Shown here: piece after piece, positions 1-5,350 of the stretch
How positions within the stretch are numbered: position 1 is the stretch's first letter
Layout: every line of letters begins with the position of its first letter
Source of the DNA: Synechococcales cyanobacterium PMM_0085
GTDB taxonomy: Bacteria > Cyanobacteriota > Cyanobacteriia > Elainellales > Elainellaceae
NCBI GenBank assembly: GCA_949127705.1
Contig: CASBQJ010000175.1
Span: 1 to 5,350 of the forward strand
Reading direction: 5' to 3'
DNA length: 5,350 bases
The notes under the pieces: generated by a model
What the model saw: only the letters and a program-made list of their open reading frames with translations
Told to the model about the DNA's origin: nothing
Databases searched by the model: none
Made by a program: the position numbers and the translations under genes

Positions 1-450
1 GATTTCGGTAGACTCTGCCTTAACCAAAAATCGGCTGAGCTGAACGGGTTCAAGAGCGGGTTCTGCTAAGGTAAATACCAGCAAAATCTGGTCGGCGTTG
101 GCCATGGGTGGGCGGTCTAATTCACTGTGGCGAGGTAGAACTTGGGCGATCGCTCCCCGTCCACCTGCCCAGTCGGCTTCTTCCACCTGAACTCGATCGC
201 CCACCATCACCTGCTGCCCAATTTTTTTTAGACGGCTGCGGCGAGTACAGAGCAGTAACACGTCGTCACCCTGGGCGGCTGTGAGTACGGCAGTGGGTAG
301 GGTGCTTGGCTCAAACTGCACCCAATAATAGTTGGCTTGAACTGCGATTACGGTTCCACAAAGTAAACCGCTGTCCCCATGATCTATCTGATCGTGATCG
401 ATGGAGAGCGCAGCGATGACATTAACCTCGGCTGTGTTGGGGTCTGGCAT
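1..450 (-). CDS. rsgA: RsgA, small-subunit-dependent ribosome GTPase (N-terminal part only)
   Basis: Partial gene: the window holds the first 150 codons and the rest lies beyond the left edge. RsgA (YjeQ/EngC) is a circularly permuted GTPase that binds the 30S subunit and acts in its late maturation. What is visible is the N-terminal OB-fold (about residues 30-105, with GTVIAVQANYYWVQ, then LLCTRRSRLKK and VGDRVQVE), followed by the conserved junction into the GTPase domain (LPRHSELDRPPMANADQILLV, residues 105-125, and QLSRFLVKAES, 138-148). The nucleotide-binding motifs and the C-terminal zinc-binding domain would lie outside the window, so their integrity cannot be judged. The ATG at 448-450 is chosen because it is the only good start ahead of the OB-fold and lies 7 bases after the stop of the upstream gene. 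The stretch TAGGGCGG, which contains that stop, may serve as a weak ribosome-binding site. About 30 residues precede the OB-fold, and they are acidic and poorly conserved in appearance. Read by direct translation of the minus strand. Confidence 0.93.
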   Translation of the reverse strand, partial: MPDPNTAEVNVIAALSIDHDQIDHGDSGLLCGTVIAVQANYYWVQFEPSTLPTAVLTAAQGDDVLLLCTRRSRLKKIGQQVMVGDRVQVEEADWAGGRGAIAQVLPRHSELDRPPMANADQILLVFTLAEPALEPVQLSRFLVKAESTEI

Positions 451-457
451 AACCGCC

Positions 458-724
458 CTAGTCGGGGCAGCGAACTTTCAAGATAAAAAAGTCCGTCCGA
501 TTTTCCAATTGCTCGATAGCATACCCTTCCATTTTGAGACTGTCGGGTACTTGCTCAATCGGTTCACCTGGATCTAGCCACACTTCTAACACTGCACCAG
601 GAGCCATTTTTTCTAGCCGCAGCTTCGTGCGCACAAAGTTAATGGGGCAGGGTGTCCCCCGTAGGTCTAGCTTGGCATTGGGTAGCTGCGGTGAATTCAC
701 CGCTGTAGAAGGAGACTGGCTCAT
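458..724 (-). CDS. TusA/SirA-like sulfur-carrier family protein
   Basis: An 88-residue protein of the TusA (SirA/YedF/YeeD) fold, about the usual length for the family plus a roughly 17-residue polar N-terminal tail. Family members carry a persulfide on a conserved cysteine and relay sulfur, for example to tRNA thiolation. The diagnostic stretch is [17 protein letters not shown] (residues 19-35), with the presumed active cysteine at Cys26. The canonical motif is CPxP; here it is CPIN, so the second proline is replaced by Asn29. A second cysteine (Cys86) sits three residues from the C-terminus. The middle part ([21 protein letters not shown]) matches the strand-helix pattern of the fold. The ATG overlaps the dnaJ stop in the sequence ATGA (721-724), which suggests translational coupling, and rsgA starts 7 bases after its stop. 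Family assignment is firm. The specific role (tRNA thiolation, other sulfur transfer, or redox) is not shown, so no symbol is given. Confidence 0.9.
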   Translation of the reverse strand: MSQSPSTAVNSPQLPNAKLDLRGTPCPINFVRTKLRLEKMAPGAVLEVWLDPGEPIEQVPDSLKMEGYAIEQLENRTDFFILKVRCPD

Positions 725-1848
725 GACTTGTGAAATAGGTTGTCAAGCAAGCCTTTACCCCCTTTACCCACGCGATCGCCCCTAATTTTGGCCAGTTTCT
801 CTAATAGTTCTCGCTCTTCAGCAGACACTCGCGTTGGAATGTCTACTGACACGGTCATCAAATGATCCCCCCGACTAGTGGGGTTCCCAAGCCGTGGTAC
901 GCCGCGATCTTCTAACGTTAAAACGGTGCCGGGCTGTATCCCTGGTGGAATGATAGTTTCTATAGGGCCATCGACCGTGCTCACGTCTAGCTTACAGCCC
1001 AGAATTGCCTGCAAATAGCTAATTTTTAGCTCCGACAAAATATTGATGCCATCGCGCTGAAACTCGGCATCCTCATTGACGAAGAGGTAAACATATAGAT
1101 CCCCAGAAGGGCCACTGCGTTGACCCGCATCCCCTTCAGATGAAATTCGCAGTCGAGTACCGTTGTCTACTCCAGCCGGAATTGTAATCTTCAGCTTCTT
1201 GGCCTCTTGTTTTTGCCCGCTGCCTCCGCAAACGTCGCATTTGTCCTCAATCACCTGACCCCCGCCATTACAGGTGGGACAAGTAGAAACTTGGGTAAAA
1301 CTGCCAAAGGGAGTACGAGTGGCGCGACGCACCTGCCCAGAGCCACCACAGGTACCGCAGGTCTTAGGTCGCGTACCAGGCTTTGCTCCCGTCCCTGTGC
1401 AGGTATTACAGGTTTCTAGGTGGCTAATGCGAATTTCTTTCTCGCCGCCAAATACTGCTTCTCGAAAGTCTAATTTTAGATCTAGACGCAGGTCGTCGCC
1501 TCGCATCGGTCCCGTTCTCCGTCGAGTCTGCTGGCCCGGGGCATTAGAAAAGCCACTGAAAAAGCTCTCGAAAATATCGGCAAAGCCACCCATATCGCCA
1601 AGGTCTTGGTAGCCTGCGCCACCGGCTGAGCTAACTCCAGCATCTCCAAAGCGATCATAGCGGGCGCGGGTTTCTGGTTCCGAAAGCACTTCGTACGCTC
1701 GGTTTATTTCCTTGAACCGCTCCTCTGCCCCCTCTTCCTTGTTGACGTCAGGATGATACTTGCGCGCGAGTCGGCGGTAGGCTTGCTTAACATCCTCCTT
1801 ATCTGCATCACGGGAGACGCCAAGGATTTCGTAGTAGTCACGGGGCAT
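721..1848 (-). CDS. dnaJ: Chaperone DnaJ (type I Hsp40)
   Basis: Cytosolic co-chaperone of 375 residues that delivers unfolded clients to DnaK and stimulates its ATPase. All type I domains are present. The J domain spans about residues 1-70, with the HPD motif at 32-34. A short Gly/Phe-rich linker (about 69-105) contains [10 protein letters not shown] at 91-100. The zinc-binding region (about 145-212) has four CxxCxGxG repeats with cysteines 147/150, 164/167, 190/193 and 204/207. The C-terminal substrate-binding and dimerisation region runs from about 213 to 375. Length is normal for the family and no key residue is missing. The start at 1848 gives the canonical opening [11 protein letters not shown]. 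No clear Shine-Dalgarno sequence precedes it, which is not rare in cyanobacteria. It follows dnaK after 192 non-coding bases and overlaps the next gene by 4 bases. A gene with this domain set beside grpE and dnaK is most likely the main DnaJ partner of this DnaK. Confidence 0.98.
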   Translation of the reverse strand: MPRDYYEILGVSRDADKEDVKQAYRRLARKYHPDVNKEEGAEERFKEINRAYEVLSEPETRARYDRFGDAGVSSAGGAGYQDLGDMGGFADIFESFFSGFSNAPGQQTRRRTGPMRGDDLRLDLKLDFREAVFGGEKEIRISHLETCNTCTGTGAKPGTRPKTCGTCGGSGQVRRATRTPFGSFTQVSTCPTCNGGGQVIEDKCDVCGGSGQKQEAKKLKITIPAGVDNGTRLRISSEGDAGQRSGPSGDLYVYLFVNEDAEFQRDGINILSELKISYLQAILGCKLDVSTVDGPIETIIPPGIQPGTVLTLEDRGVPRLGNPTSRGDHLMTVSVDIPTRVSAEERELLEKLAKIRGDRVGKGGKGLLDNLFHKS

Positions 1849-1928
1849 AGAGCGCTGCTAGAAGAGGGTGAAAAAGAAATCAGTCATCTGAAGGTCAGGA
1901 TTTTACTTGATAGAACCCTACCGCTTAC

Positions 1929-1958
1929 ATCGTAACGAATAGATCTTAAACCGACCAA
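1929..1958 (-). promoter_or_regulatory. Weak candidate promoter for dnaJ
   Basis: On the minus strand TTGGTC (1953-1958) and TACGAT (1929-1934) are separated by 18 bases and match the housekeeping -35/-10 consensus at 3 and 4 of 6 positions. Initiation near 1922 would leave a leader of about 70 bases before dnaJ. The match is weak and could be chance. It is listed because the 192-base gap could allow dnaJ and its downstream genes to be transcribed apart from dnaK. Confidence 0.2.
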
Positions 1959-2014
1959 ATAACCTGGCTTCAGCTCGGTTTTGAATTTAGCGCGGTTTCG
2001 AATAACGCTGAAGC
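1948..2014 (-). repeat. Interlocking inverted repeats between dnaK and dnaJ
   Basis: Two perfect inverted repeats lie in the dnaK-dnaJ gap. One is GCTTCAGC (1967-1974) with GCTGAAGC (2007-2014), 8 base pairs. The other is AAACCGA (1948-1954) with TCGGTTT (1975-1981), 7 base pairs. They interlock: in the minus-strand transcript the order is arm A, 25 bases, arm B, arm A', 12 bases, arm B', with B and A' directly adjacent. That is the layout of an H-type pseudoknot, or of two mutually exclusive hairpins. No run of U follows, so this is not a classical terminator. A near-duplicate 11-mer (CGGTTTTGAAT at 1976-1986 and CGGTTTCGAAT at 1993-2003, one mismatch) offers a second copy of the arm B sequence. 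The repeats are certain, but formation in RNA is inferred. Confidence 0.5.
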
Positions 2015-2040
2015 GGGTCTAAGTGAGTTTAGCCTTGGCG

Positions 2041-4014
2041 TCAATCGACCGCTTCATAATCGGCTGTTACCGTTTCGTCATTCTCAAAGTTGTAGCTCTC
2101 ATCATACTCTTCTGAGGGATCGATTGGTAGTTCGCCGTTCCCATTAGCCCAGACGGCTGTGGCATGTTCCACGCCATCCTCGTCATAGTCGTCCTCTGGC
2201 TGAATGGTTTGTTGATAAACGGCAGAGCCTAGCGCAAACAGAGCCTGTTGCAGAGAGTCAAGCCGAGCTTTCATTGCCTCTATGCTAATAGAACGATCGG
2301 CGATCGCTGACCGCAATTCCGCCACTTTCTCAGCAGCTTGAGTCTTGTAAGATTCGGGGATCAGATCACCATTATCGCGCAGCGTTGTTTCGTAGTTGGT
2401 GAACAAGATGTCTGCTTGGTTGCGATATTCAATTAACTGCCGACGTACCCCATCTTCTTCGGCATACATTTCTGCTTCCTGACGCATCCGCTCCACTTCA
2501 GCTTCGCTTAAGCCACCAGTATTGCTAATGCGGATACTTTGCTCTCGACCGGTGCCCTTATCGCGGGCTGAGACTTGAAGGATGCCATTGGCGTCGATTT
2601 CAAACGACACCTCAATTTGCGGCACTCCCCGAGGAGCAGGAGGAATACCTGTTAGCTGAAATTTACCTAGGCTCTTATTGTCTTTTGCTAGAGCGCGCTC
2701 ACCCTGCAACACATGGATTTCAACAGATGTTTGACCATCTGTTGCCGTTGAAAAGGTCTGCGTTTTACTGGTTGGTACAGTTGTGTTTCGTTCAATAATT
2801 TTTGTAAAGACCTCACCCAGGGTTTCAATTCCCAAAGACAAGGGGGTCACATCTAACAGCAATAGATCTTTGACTTCGCCGCCCAAAACACCTGCCTGGA
2901 TCGCTGCCCCTAGTGCTACGGCCTCATCGGGATTAACGGAGCGATCAGGAGGTTTGCCGCTAAAGTGCTCTCTGATTGCGTCTTGCACCGCCGGAATTCG
3001 GGTTGACCCACCGACCAAAATAATTTTGTCAATTTGGTCAGGGTTTAACCCACAGTCTTTCAGCGCTTGGGTGACAGGTTCAATCGTGTCTTTTACCAAG
3101 GTGCTGACTAAGTCTTCAAACTTGGCGCGCGATAGCTCCATCTCTAGATGTTTTGGCCCAGTCTCATCTGCCGTGATAAAGGGCAAATTAATTGTGGTGT
3201 TCAGTATGCTGGAAAGCTCAATTTTCGCCTTTTCAGCAGCTTCTCGGAGGCGTTGAAGCGCCATTTTGTCAGTTGAAAGGTCAATCCCTTCCTGGGTTTG
3301 GAAGCAGTCCATCAGCCAGCGCACCACAAAGTTGTCAAAATCGTCGCCGCCTAGGTGGTTATTCCCTGAGGTGGCTTTGACTTCAAAAACGCCGTCGCCT
3401 AGCTGAAGTACAGACACGTCAAACGTACCACCGCCCAAGTCAAACACCAAAACGCTCTGCTCTTGATCTTGCTTGTCTAACCCATAGGAAAGGGCAGCGG
3501 CGGTAGGCTCGTTGATAATTCTGAGGACTTCAAGCCCAGCAATGGTGCCAGCATCTTTAGTGGCCTGCCGCTGGGCGTCGGTGAAGTAGGCAGGAACAGT
3601 AATCACCGCTTGAGTGACAGGCTCTCCCAAATAGTTTTCAGCATCTTGCTTCAGCTTTTGCAAGATCATGGCTGATACCTCTTGAGGGGTATAGCTGCGA
3701 CCTCGAATTTGAACATCTACGGTGTCGTCTTTGCCGCGCACGCAGTTGTAAGGGACTCGCGTCCGTTCTGCTGTGGTTTCATCCCAACGGCGGCCGATGA
3801 ACCGCTTAATGCTAAAAATGGTGTTTTCTGCATTGGTTACGGCTTGCCGCTTTGCCAGTTGTCCCACAAGGCGTTCGCCGCTTTTGCCAAAGCCCACAAT
3901 GCTGGGCGTAGTTCGCCCTCCTTCGGAGTTGGCAATAACGACAGGTTGACCGCCCTCTAACACAGCAACACAGCTGTTTGTTGTGCCCAGGTCAATACCA
4001 ATGACTTTTCCCAT
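2041..4014 (-). CDS. dnaK: Hsp70 chaperone DnaK (DnaK2 type)
   Basis: ATP-dependent Hsp70 chaperone of 657 residues, somewhat longer than the roughly 635-640 typical of bacterial DnaK. The nucleotide-binding domain (1-382) has phosphate loop 1 IDLGTTNS (7-14), the catalytic lysine Lys70 in [10 protein letters not shown], the signature [13 protein letters not shown] (166-178), phosphate loop 2 FDLGGGTFD (191-199, with the autophosphorylation-type Thr197) and VGGSTRIP (334-341). The interdomain linker is DLLLLD (383-388). The beta substrate-binding domain runs to about 500 and the helical lid to about 605. Residues 606-657 form a disordered-looking acidic tail with 19 Asp/Glu, four Tyr and no Lys or Arg, ending in YEAVD. 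The start at 4014 gives the canonical [14 protein letters not shown]; no Shine-Dalgarno sequence is evident. Cyanobacteria carry several DnaK paralogues. Linkage to grpE and a type I dnaJ points to the DnaK2 class, the general stress-responsive form, but that assignment rests on context. Confidence 0.98.
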   Translation of the reverse strand: MGKVIGIDLGTTNSCVAVLEGGQPVVIANSEGGRTTPSIVGFGKSGERLVGQLAKRQAVTNAENTIFSIKRFIGRRWDETTAERTRVPYNCVRGKDDTVDVQIRGRSYTPQEVSAMILQKLKQDAENYLGEPVTQAVITVPAYFTDAQRQATKDAGTIAGLEVLRIINEPTAAALSYGLDKQDQEQSVLVFDLGGGTFDVSVLQLGDGVFEVKATSGNNHLGGDDFDNFVVRWLMDCFQTQEGIDLSTDKMALQRLREAAEKAKIELSSILNTTINLPFITADETGPKHLEMELSRAKFEDLVSTLVKDTIEPVTQALKDCGLNPDQIDKIILVGGSTRIPAVQDAIREHFSGKPPDRSVNPDEAVALGAAIQAGVLGGEVKDLLLLDVTPLSLGIETLGEVFTKIIERNTTVPTSKTQTFSTATDGQTSVEIHVLQGERALAKDNKSLGKFQLTGIPPAPRGVPQIEVSFEIDANGILQVSARDKGTGREQSIRISNTGGLSEAEVERMRQEAEMYAEEDGVRRQLIEYRNQADILFTNYETTLRDNGDLIPESYKTQAAEKVAELRSAIADRSISIEAMKARLDSLQQALFALGSAVYQQTIQPEDDYDEDGVEHATAVWANGNGELPIDPSEEYDESYNFENDETVTADYEAVD

Positions 4015-4042
4015 AATTAGCGGCTGTCCATGTATTCAAGTG

Positions 4043-4077
4043 AATGAGTGCAACTCTGTGGAACAACTGAACTCATT
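4043..4077 (-). repeat. Inverted repeat in the dnaK leader
   Basis: AATGAGT (4043-4049) and ACTCATT (4071-4077) form a perfect 7-base-pair inverted repeat with a 21-base loop, about 29 bases upstream of the dnaK start. An alternative small hairpin (ATTC/GAAT within 4034-4045) would compete for the proximal arm. The AU-rich stem could be temperature-sensitive, but there is no Shine-Dalgarno sequence within it to mask, so a thermometer role is only a guess. Confidence 0.35.
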
Positions 4078-4229
4078 TCTAGCAGAGTATTCCGCAAATG
4101 CCCACAACTTTGAGCAGTTCAGATAAAAAACTCTGCGATCGCTCCCTGAACCAAATTGAAAAACGTTGCTTGACAACATCGATAGATCTAGTCAAGACCC
4201 GAACTGCTTCAGTATCAAATAGAACTCTG
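4052..4229 (-). repeat. Three direct copies of CAGAGTT upstream of dnaK
   Basis: The heptamer CAGAGTT occurs three times in the same orientation on the minus strand, at 4052-4058, 4129-4135 and 4223-4229; the last two extend to GCAGAGTT. A fourth, inverted hexamer (CAGAGT on the plus strand) is at 4083-4088. All lie within the 238-base grpE-dnaK gap. Irregular spacing argues against a tandem repeat. They may be binding sites or chance. Confidence 0.3.
4113..4208 (-). repeat. Nested inverted repeats in the grpE-dnaK gap
   Basis: AGCAGTTC (4113-4120) and GAACTGCT (4201-4208) form a perfect 8-base-pair inverted repeat that encloses a second one, CTTGAC (4169-4174) with GTCAAG (4191-4196). The inner spacer contains the palindrome TAGATCTA (4183-4190) overlapping ATCGAT (4178-4183). 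The two helices are nested, so both could form in one transcript. No U tract follows, and the grpE stop lies 45 bases upstream of the outer arm, so this is not an evident terminator. I found no convincing dnaK promoter in the interval: -10-like sequences lack a usable -35. Confidence 0.35.
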
Positions 4230-4252
4230 CTACCTTTTACTCTACCCGAGTA

Positions 4253-4999
4253 TCAGACCTCAGACATCCCCGCTTCGCCCGACTGCGAATCGTCTTCTAA
4301 CTCAGGTAGAGCGGCTACTTTGACCATAGCATGCCTCAATACGCGCTCTCCCAGCAGGTAGCCTCGTACGAGTTCCTCAATGACTGTGCCCTCTGGGAAC
4401 TCATCAGTAGATTCCCGCATGACAGCTTCGTGCATATTTGGATCAAAGTCCTTACCTTCAGAGCGCATCGGTGCCACGCCAATCCGCTTAAGCCGATCCA
4501 CTAAATCTTTGTATACGCCCTGATAGCTCTTATGAATTGCCATCGCCTCTTCACCTTGCGGCTTAATTTGCGATCGCGCCCGCTCAAAATTGTCAACAAC
4601 GGGCAGCAACTCTACCACAGTATTGCACTTAATCTGCTGTTCCAGCTCTTCTTTTTCTCGCTGAGTCCGCTTACGGAAATTTTCAAAATCCGCTGCAATC
4701 CTCATAAATTGACCTGTGCGCTCCTCTGCTTGAAGCTTGAGCGCCTCAAGTTCTTGAGTCAGAGCTACTACATCGGGCTGTTTCTCTACTCCCTCAGGAG
4801 TCTCAATCGCTTCAGCTTCAACCTCAAGCGTAGAGTCTACGACCTCTTTGTCCGCCAACGCCTCAGAACCCTTAATGGATTCATCATCCACCTGATTTGT
4901 CTCAACAGCCATGCTCTCACCATCCACCACTTTCAACACATTCGAAGCCTCAGCCATCGCTTCTTGCACGTCTTCTAATAGCTTCTCTTCGTCAATCAT
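4253..4999 (-). CDS. grpE: Nucleotide exchange factor GrpE
   Basis: GrpE of 248 residues, the dimeric factor that drives ADP release from DnaK and resets the chaperone cycle in the cytosol. It is longer than the roughly 200-residue Escherichia coli protein because of an N-terminal extension. Residues 1-75 are acidic and of low complexity. A long heptad-patterned helix follows (about 76-125, including [20 protein letters not shown] at 98-117), forming the dimer stalk. The four-helix region contains [12 protein letters not shown] (130-141), and the C-terminal beta domain that contacts DnaK has the family signature around FDPNMHEAV (185-193) and [20 protein letters not shown] (209-228). A short acidic tail ends the protein. 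The start at 4999 opens with [10 protein letters not shown]; Met14 and Met30 are possible internal starts within the variable region. No ribosome-binding site is clear. It is the first gene of the recognisable same-strand cluster, and dnaK follows after 238 bases. Confidence 0.97.
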   Translation of the reverse strand: MIDEEKLLEDVQEAMAEASNVLKVVDGESMAVETNQVDDESIKGSEALADKEVVDSTLEVEAEAIETPEGVEKQPDVVALTQELEALKLQAEERTGQFMRIAADFENFRKRTQREKEELEQQIKCNTVVELLPVVDNFERARSQIKPQGEEAMAIHKSYQGVYKDLVDRLKRIGVAPMRSEGKDFDPNMHEAVMRESTDEFPEGTVIEELVRGYLLGERVLRHAMVKVAALPELEDDSQSGEAGMSEV

Positions 5000-5037
5000 T
5001 GTGTACCAAATATTTCAGAAATTCCAGCACTAAAAAT

Positions 5038-5043
5038 CTTATA
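5038..5043 (-). promoter_or_regulatory. Candidate -10 box for grpE
   Basis: TATAAG on the minus strand matches five of six positions of the -10 consensus. Initiation near 5031 would give a leader of about 30 bases. No good -35 lies 17 bases upstream, as in activator-dependent promoters, and the inverted repeat at 5074-5102 is placed where an activator might bind. Only a motif match supports this. Confidence 0.3.
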
Positions 5044-5073
5044 ATTCAGCGACTTAGGCTGGCCTATGCTATA

Positions 5074-5102
5074 CAAGATGCATCTAAATCAAGATGCACT
5101 TG
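5074..5102 (-). repeat. Inverted repeat and palindrome upstream of grpE
   Basis: CAAG-a-TGCATCT, a 6-base loop AAATCA, then AGATGCA-CTTG: an 11-base-pair hairpin with a single bulged base. It contains the perfect 10-base palindrome AGATGCATCT (5076-5085) and a 9-base direct repeat CAAGATGCA (5074-5082 and 5090-5098). It lies about 75 bases before the grpE start with no U tract on either strand, so an operator or leader structure fits better than a terminator. It does not match the CIRCE element bound by HrcA. Confidence 0.45.
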
Positions 5103-5350
5103 CCAGATTTCATATACTTAGACAGCTAGGTATCCTAAAATATCCAGCAATGTATTAAGCATGGATTTAGCTAGTCGCAACCGCCCAGCATCGCTTTACT
5201 AAGCGTAACCCACTAACGATATTTTATTCGTCTTCCTGGGGAATGCTGAGTTTACTACTCGCAGCTTTCCGTTTTGAGGGCTTTCCGGCATTGAATCCTT
5301 TTACAATTGTCTTAACTTTTATCATAGGAGGTCAACTATCAGCCTACTAA

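Larger units (their letters stand above)
146..4577. repeat. HIP1 octamers (five dispersed copies)
   Basis: Perfect GCGATCGC occurs at 146-153 (in rsgA), 772-779 (in dnaJ), 2300-2307 (in dnaK), 4135-4142 (in the grpE-dnaK gap) and 4570-4577 (in grpE). An 8-mer is expected far less than once in a random sequence of this length, so five copies are strong enrichment. HIP1 abundance is a known hallmark of many cyanobacterial genomes. The span given covers the dispersed copies, not one continuous element. Confidence 0.9.
5000..5350. other. Upstream region of grpE with no confidently coding gene
   Basis: This 351-base stretch has no convincing gene. It contains the inverted repeat at 5074-5102, an ATTTCAGAAAT dyad at 5012-5022, a small hairpin (CGCTT-TACT-AAGCG, 5192-5205), and two overlapping mini reading frames at the right edge: plus 5243-5350 (35 codons, hydrophobic) and minus 5224-5325 (33 codons, lysine-rich). 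These oppose each other, so at most one is likely real. AGGAGG at 5326-5331 on the plus strand looks like a ribosome-binding site, but no ATG, GTG or TTG follows at the right distance. Confidence 0.5.

Noticed and set aside
2016..2040. Possible terminator after dnaK (GG-CTAA/TTAG-CC stem and GCCTTGGC)
   Set aside because: Short, bulged stems with no U-rich tract downstream on the minus strand, so not an intrinsic terminator.
2783..3256. Long plus-strand reading frame (157 codons) opposite dnaK
   Set aside because: It lies entirely within strongly conserved dnaK codons and its translation has no recognisable domain, so it is a shadow frame.
4046..4054. Possible CIRCE (HrcA) half-site GAGTGCAAC upstream of dnaK
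   Set aside because: It matches one half of CIRCE at seven of nine positions, but the other half at the required 9-base spacing (4028-4036) does not match TTAGCACTC.
4170..4192. Perfect TTGACA (-35 consensus) on the plus strand in the grpE-dnaK gap
   Set aside because: No -10-like hexamer follows at 16-18 bases, and a plus-strand transcript would run antisense to grpE. The match is explained by the inverted repeat there.
4098..4361. Plus-strand reading frame (87 codons) spanning the grpE-dnaK gap
   Set aside because: It overlaps the grpE 3' end on the opposite strand, lacks a ribosome-binding site and any familiar motif, and its composition is serine/threonine-rich as in non-coding sequence.
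4532..4978. Plus-strand reading frame (148 codons) opposite grpE
   Set aside because: Leucine-, arginine- and phenylalanine-rich translation typical of the antisense of an acidic coiled-coil gene, so it is a shadow of grpE.
5326..5331. Perfect AGGAGG on the plus strand near the right edge
   Set aside because: No ATG, GTG or TTG follows within a usable distance before the window ends, so it cannot be tied to a gene.

Overview
The window reads as a chromosomal segment of a cyanobacterium. The clues are five perfect copies of the octamer GCGATCGC (HIP1, the highly iterated palindrome typical of many cyanobacterial genomes), roughly balanced base composition, and the order grpE, dnaK (DnaK2 type), dnaJ, a small TusA-like gene, then rsgA. 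I cannot place it to genus from sequence alone.

All five recognisable genes lie on the minus strand, so transcription runs from high to low coordinates. From right to left: 5000-5350 is a non-coding or weakly coding upstream region with a strong inverted repeat; 4253-4999 is grpE; 4015-4252 is a leader with several repeats; 2041-4014 is dnaK; 1849-2040 is an intercistronic region with two perfect inverted repeats arranged like an H-type pseudoknot; 721-1848 is a full type I dnaJ; 458-724 is a TusA/SirA-like sulfur-carrier protein whose start overlaps the dnaJ stop by 4 bases; 1-450 is the N-terminal 150 codons of rsgA, which runs off the left edge.

The first three genes encode a complete Hsp70 cycle: DnaJ delivers clients and triggers ATP hydrolysis by DnaK, and GrpE releases ADP. 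The two downstream genes, a predicted persulfide carrier and a 30S maturation GTPase, are packed tightly behind dnaJ (4-base overlap, then a 7-base gap), so they are probably co-translated with it. The two long gaps (238 and 192 bases) flanking dnaK leave room for separate control of dnaK and dnaJ, and both hold candidate RNA structure.

The window is mostly conserved housekeeping sequence, and I see no mobile element, CRISPR array, RNA gene or defence system. The points most worth checking are the candidate pseudoknot between dnaK and dnaJ, the hairpin/palindrome upstream of grpE, the TusA-like protein with a CPIN instead of CPxP motif, and the acidic DnaK tail.
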